Shown piece by piece: positions 5,664-5,705 of a stretch of 5,705 nucleotides of DNA. The stretch covers positions 1-5,705 of the forward strand of contig CAMPCK010000071.1 in assembly GCA_946645735.1 (NCBI GenBank), written 5' to 3'. The first letter of the stretch is position 1. The number at the start of each line of letters is the position of its first letter. Position numbers and translations under genes: made by a program. This DNA is from an uncultured Clostridia bacterium. GTDB lineage: Bacteria; Bacillota_A; Clostridia; Peptostreptococcales; Anaerovoracaceae. The notes below the pieces were generated by a model. The model was given only the letters and a program-made list of their open reading frames with translations. It had not been told where the DNA came from and did not search any database.

Positions 5664-5678
5664 AATTTTCAGAAAATT
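5664..5678 (-). promoter_or_regulatory. CodY box, perfect match
   Basis: The 15 bases read AATTTTCTGAAAATT on the minus strand, an exact match to the CodY consensus AATTTTCWGAAAATT known from Bacillus and Lactococcus. It lies inside a longer 9-bp inverted repeat with a single central base (5662-5680), 3 bp upstream of the -35. CodY senses branched-chain amino acids and GTP and usually represses uptake and catabolic genes in rich conditions, so nutrient-repressed expression is expected. Confidence 0.75.
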
Positions 5679-5681
5679 CTG

Positions 5682-5696
5682 AATAATCTGAAAATT
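5682..5696 (-). promoter_or_regulatory. Second, degenerate CodY-like box
   Basis: AATTTTCAGATTATT on the minus strand matches the CodY consensus at 13 of 15 positions. It lies 18 bp, start to start, from the perfect box. Two adjacent boxes are common at strongly CodY-bound promoters, which strengthens the call. Confidence 0.55.
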
Positions 5697-5705
5697 AACT
5701 TTTTA

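Overview
The window looks like chromosomal DNA of a low-to-mid GC Clostridia-type Firmicute, plausibly Lachnospiraceae. The grounds are strong GGAGG-type ribosome binding sites, sigma-A-like promoters (TTGACA with 17-bp spacers), U-tract terminators, a perfect CodY box, and a stand-alone E2-fold protein of a kind common in Clostridia. The taxon is an inference. No mobile element, tRNA, rRNA or CRISPR array was seen.

All four complete genes are on the minus strand, so transcription runs from right to left. From the right: (1) two CodY-type boxes (5664-5696), a promoter (5632-5660) and a structured, GC-rich 5' leader (5546-5625) precede a Na+:solute symporter (3939-5522), which ends in a hairpin terminator (3885-3910). 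(2) An extended -10 promoter (3847-3875) drives a two-gene tdh-kbl operon (2769-3806 and 1543-2730), which ends in a 10-bp-stem terminator (1491-1521). (3) A near-consensus promoter (1443-1471) drives a single-gene unit encoding a stand-alone E2/CAT-fold acyltransferase-like protein (509-1381), ending in a terminator (471-494). (4) At the far left, a plus-strand terminator (42-68) closes a gene lying mostly outside the window, so the left intergenic region sits between convergent genes.

Tdh and Kbl together convert threonine to glycine plus acetyl-CoA through 2-amino-3-ketobutyrate. The upstream symporter has its own promoter, and its CodY boxes suggest nutrient-controlled amino acid uptake. 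An attractive but unproven reading is uptake of an amino acid followed by threonine catabolism. The E2-like protein lacks the usual catalytic His and Asp of its fold, so its role is open.

The most unusual part is the convergent intergenic region, 69-470. It holds four units, each exactly 39 bp, bounded by inverted TGCGGACA / TGTCCGCA ends around AT-rich cores. They form two pairs: 50 bp between unit starts within each pair, and 218 bp between pairs. I recognise no named family for them. They look like a REP/MITE-like or protein-binding palindrome family.
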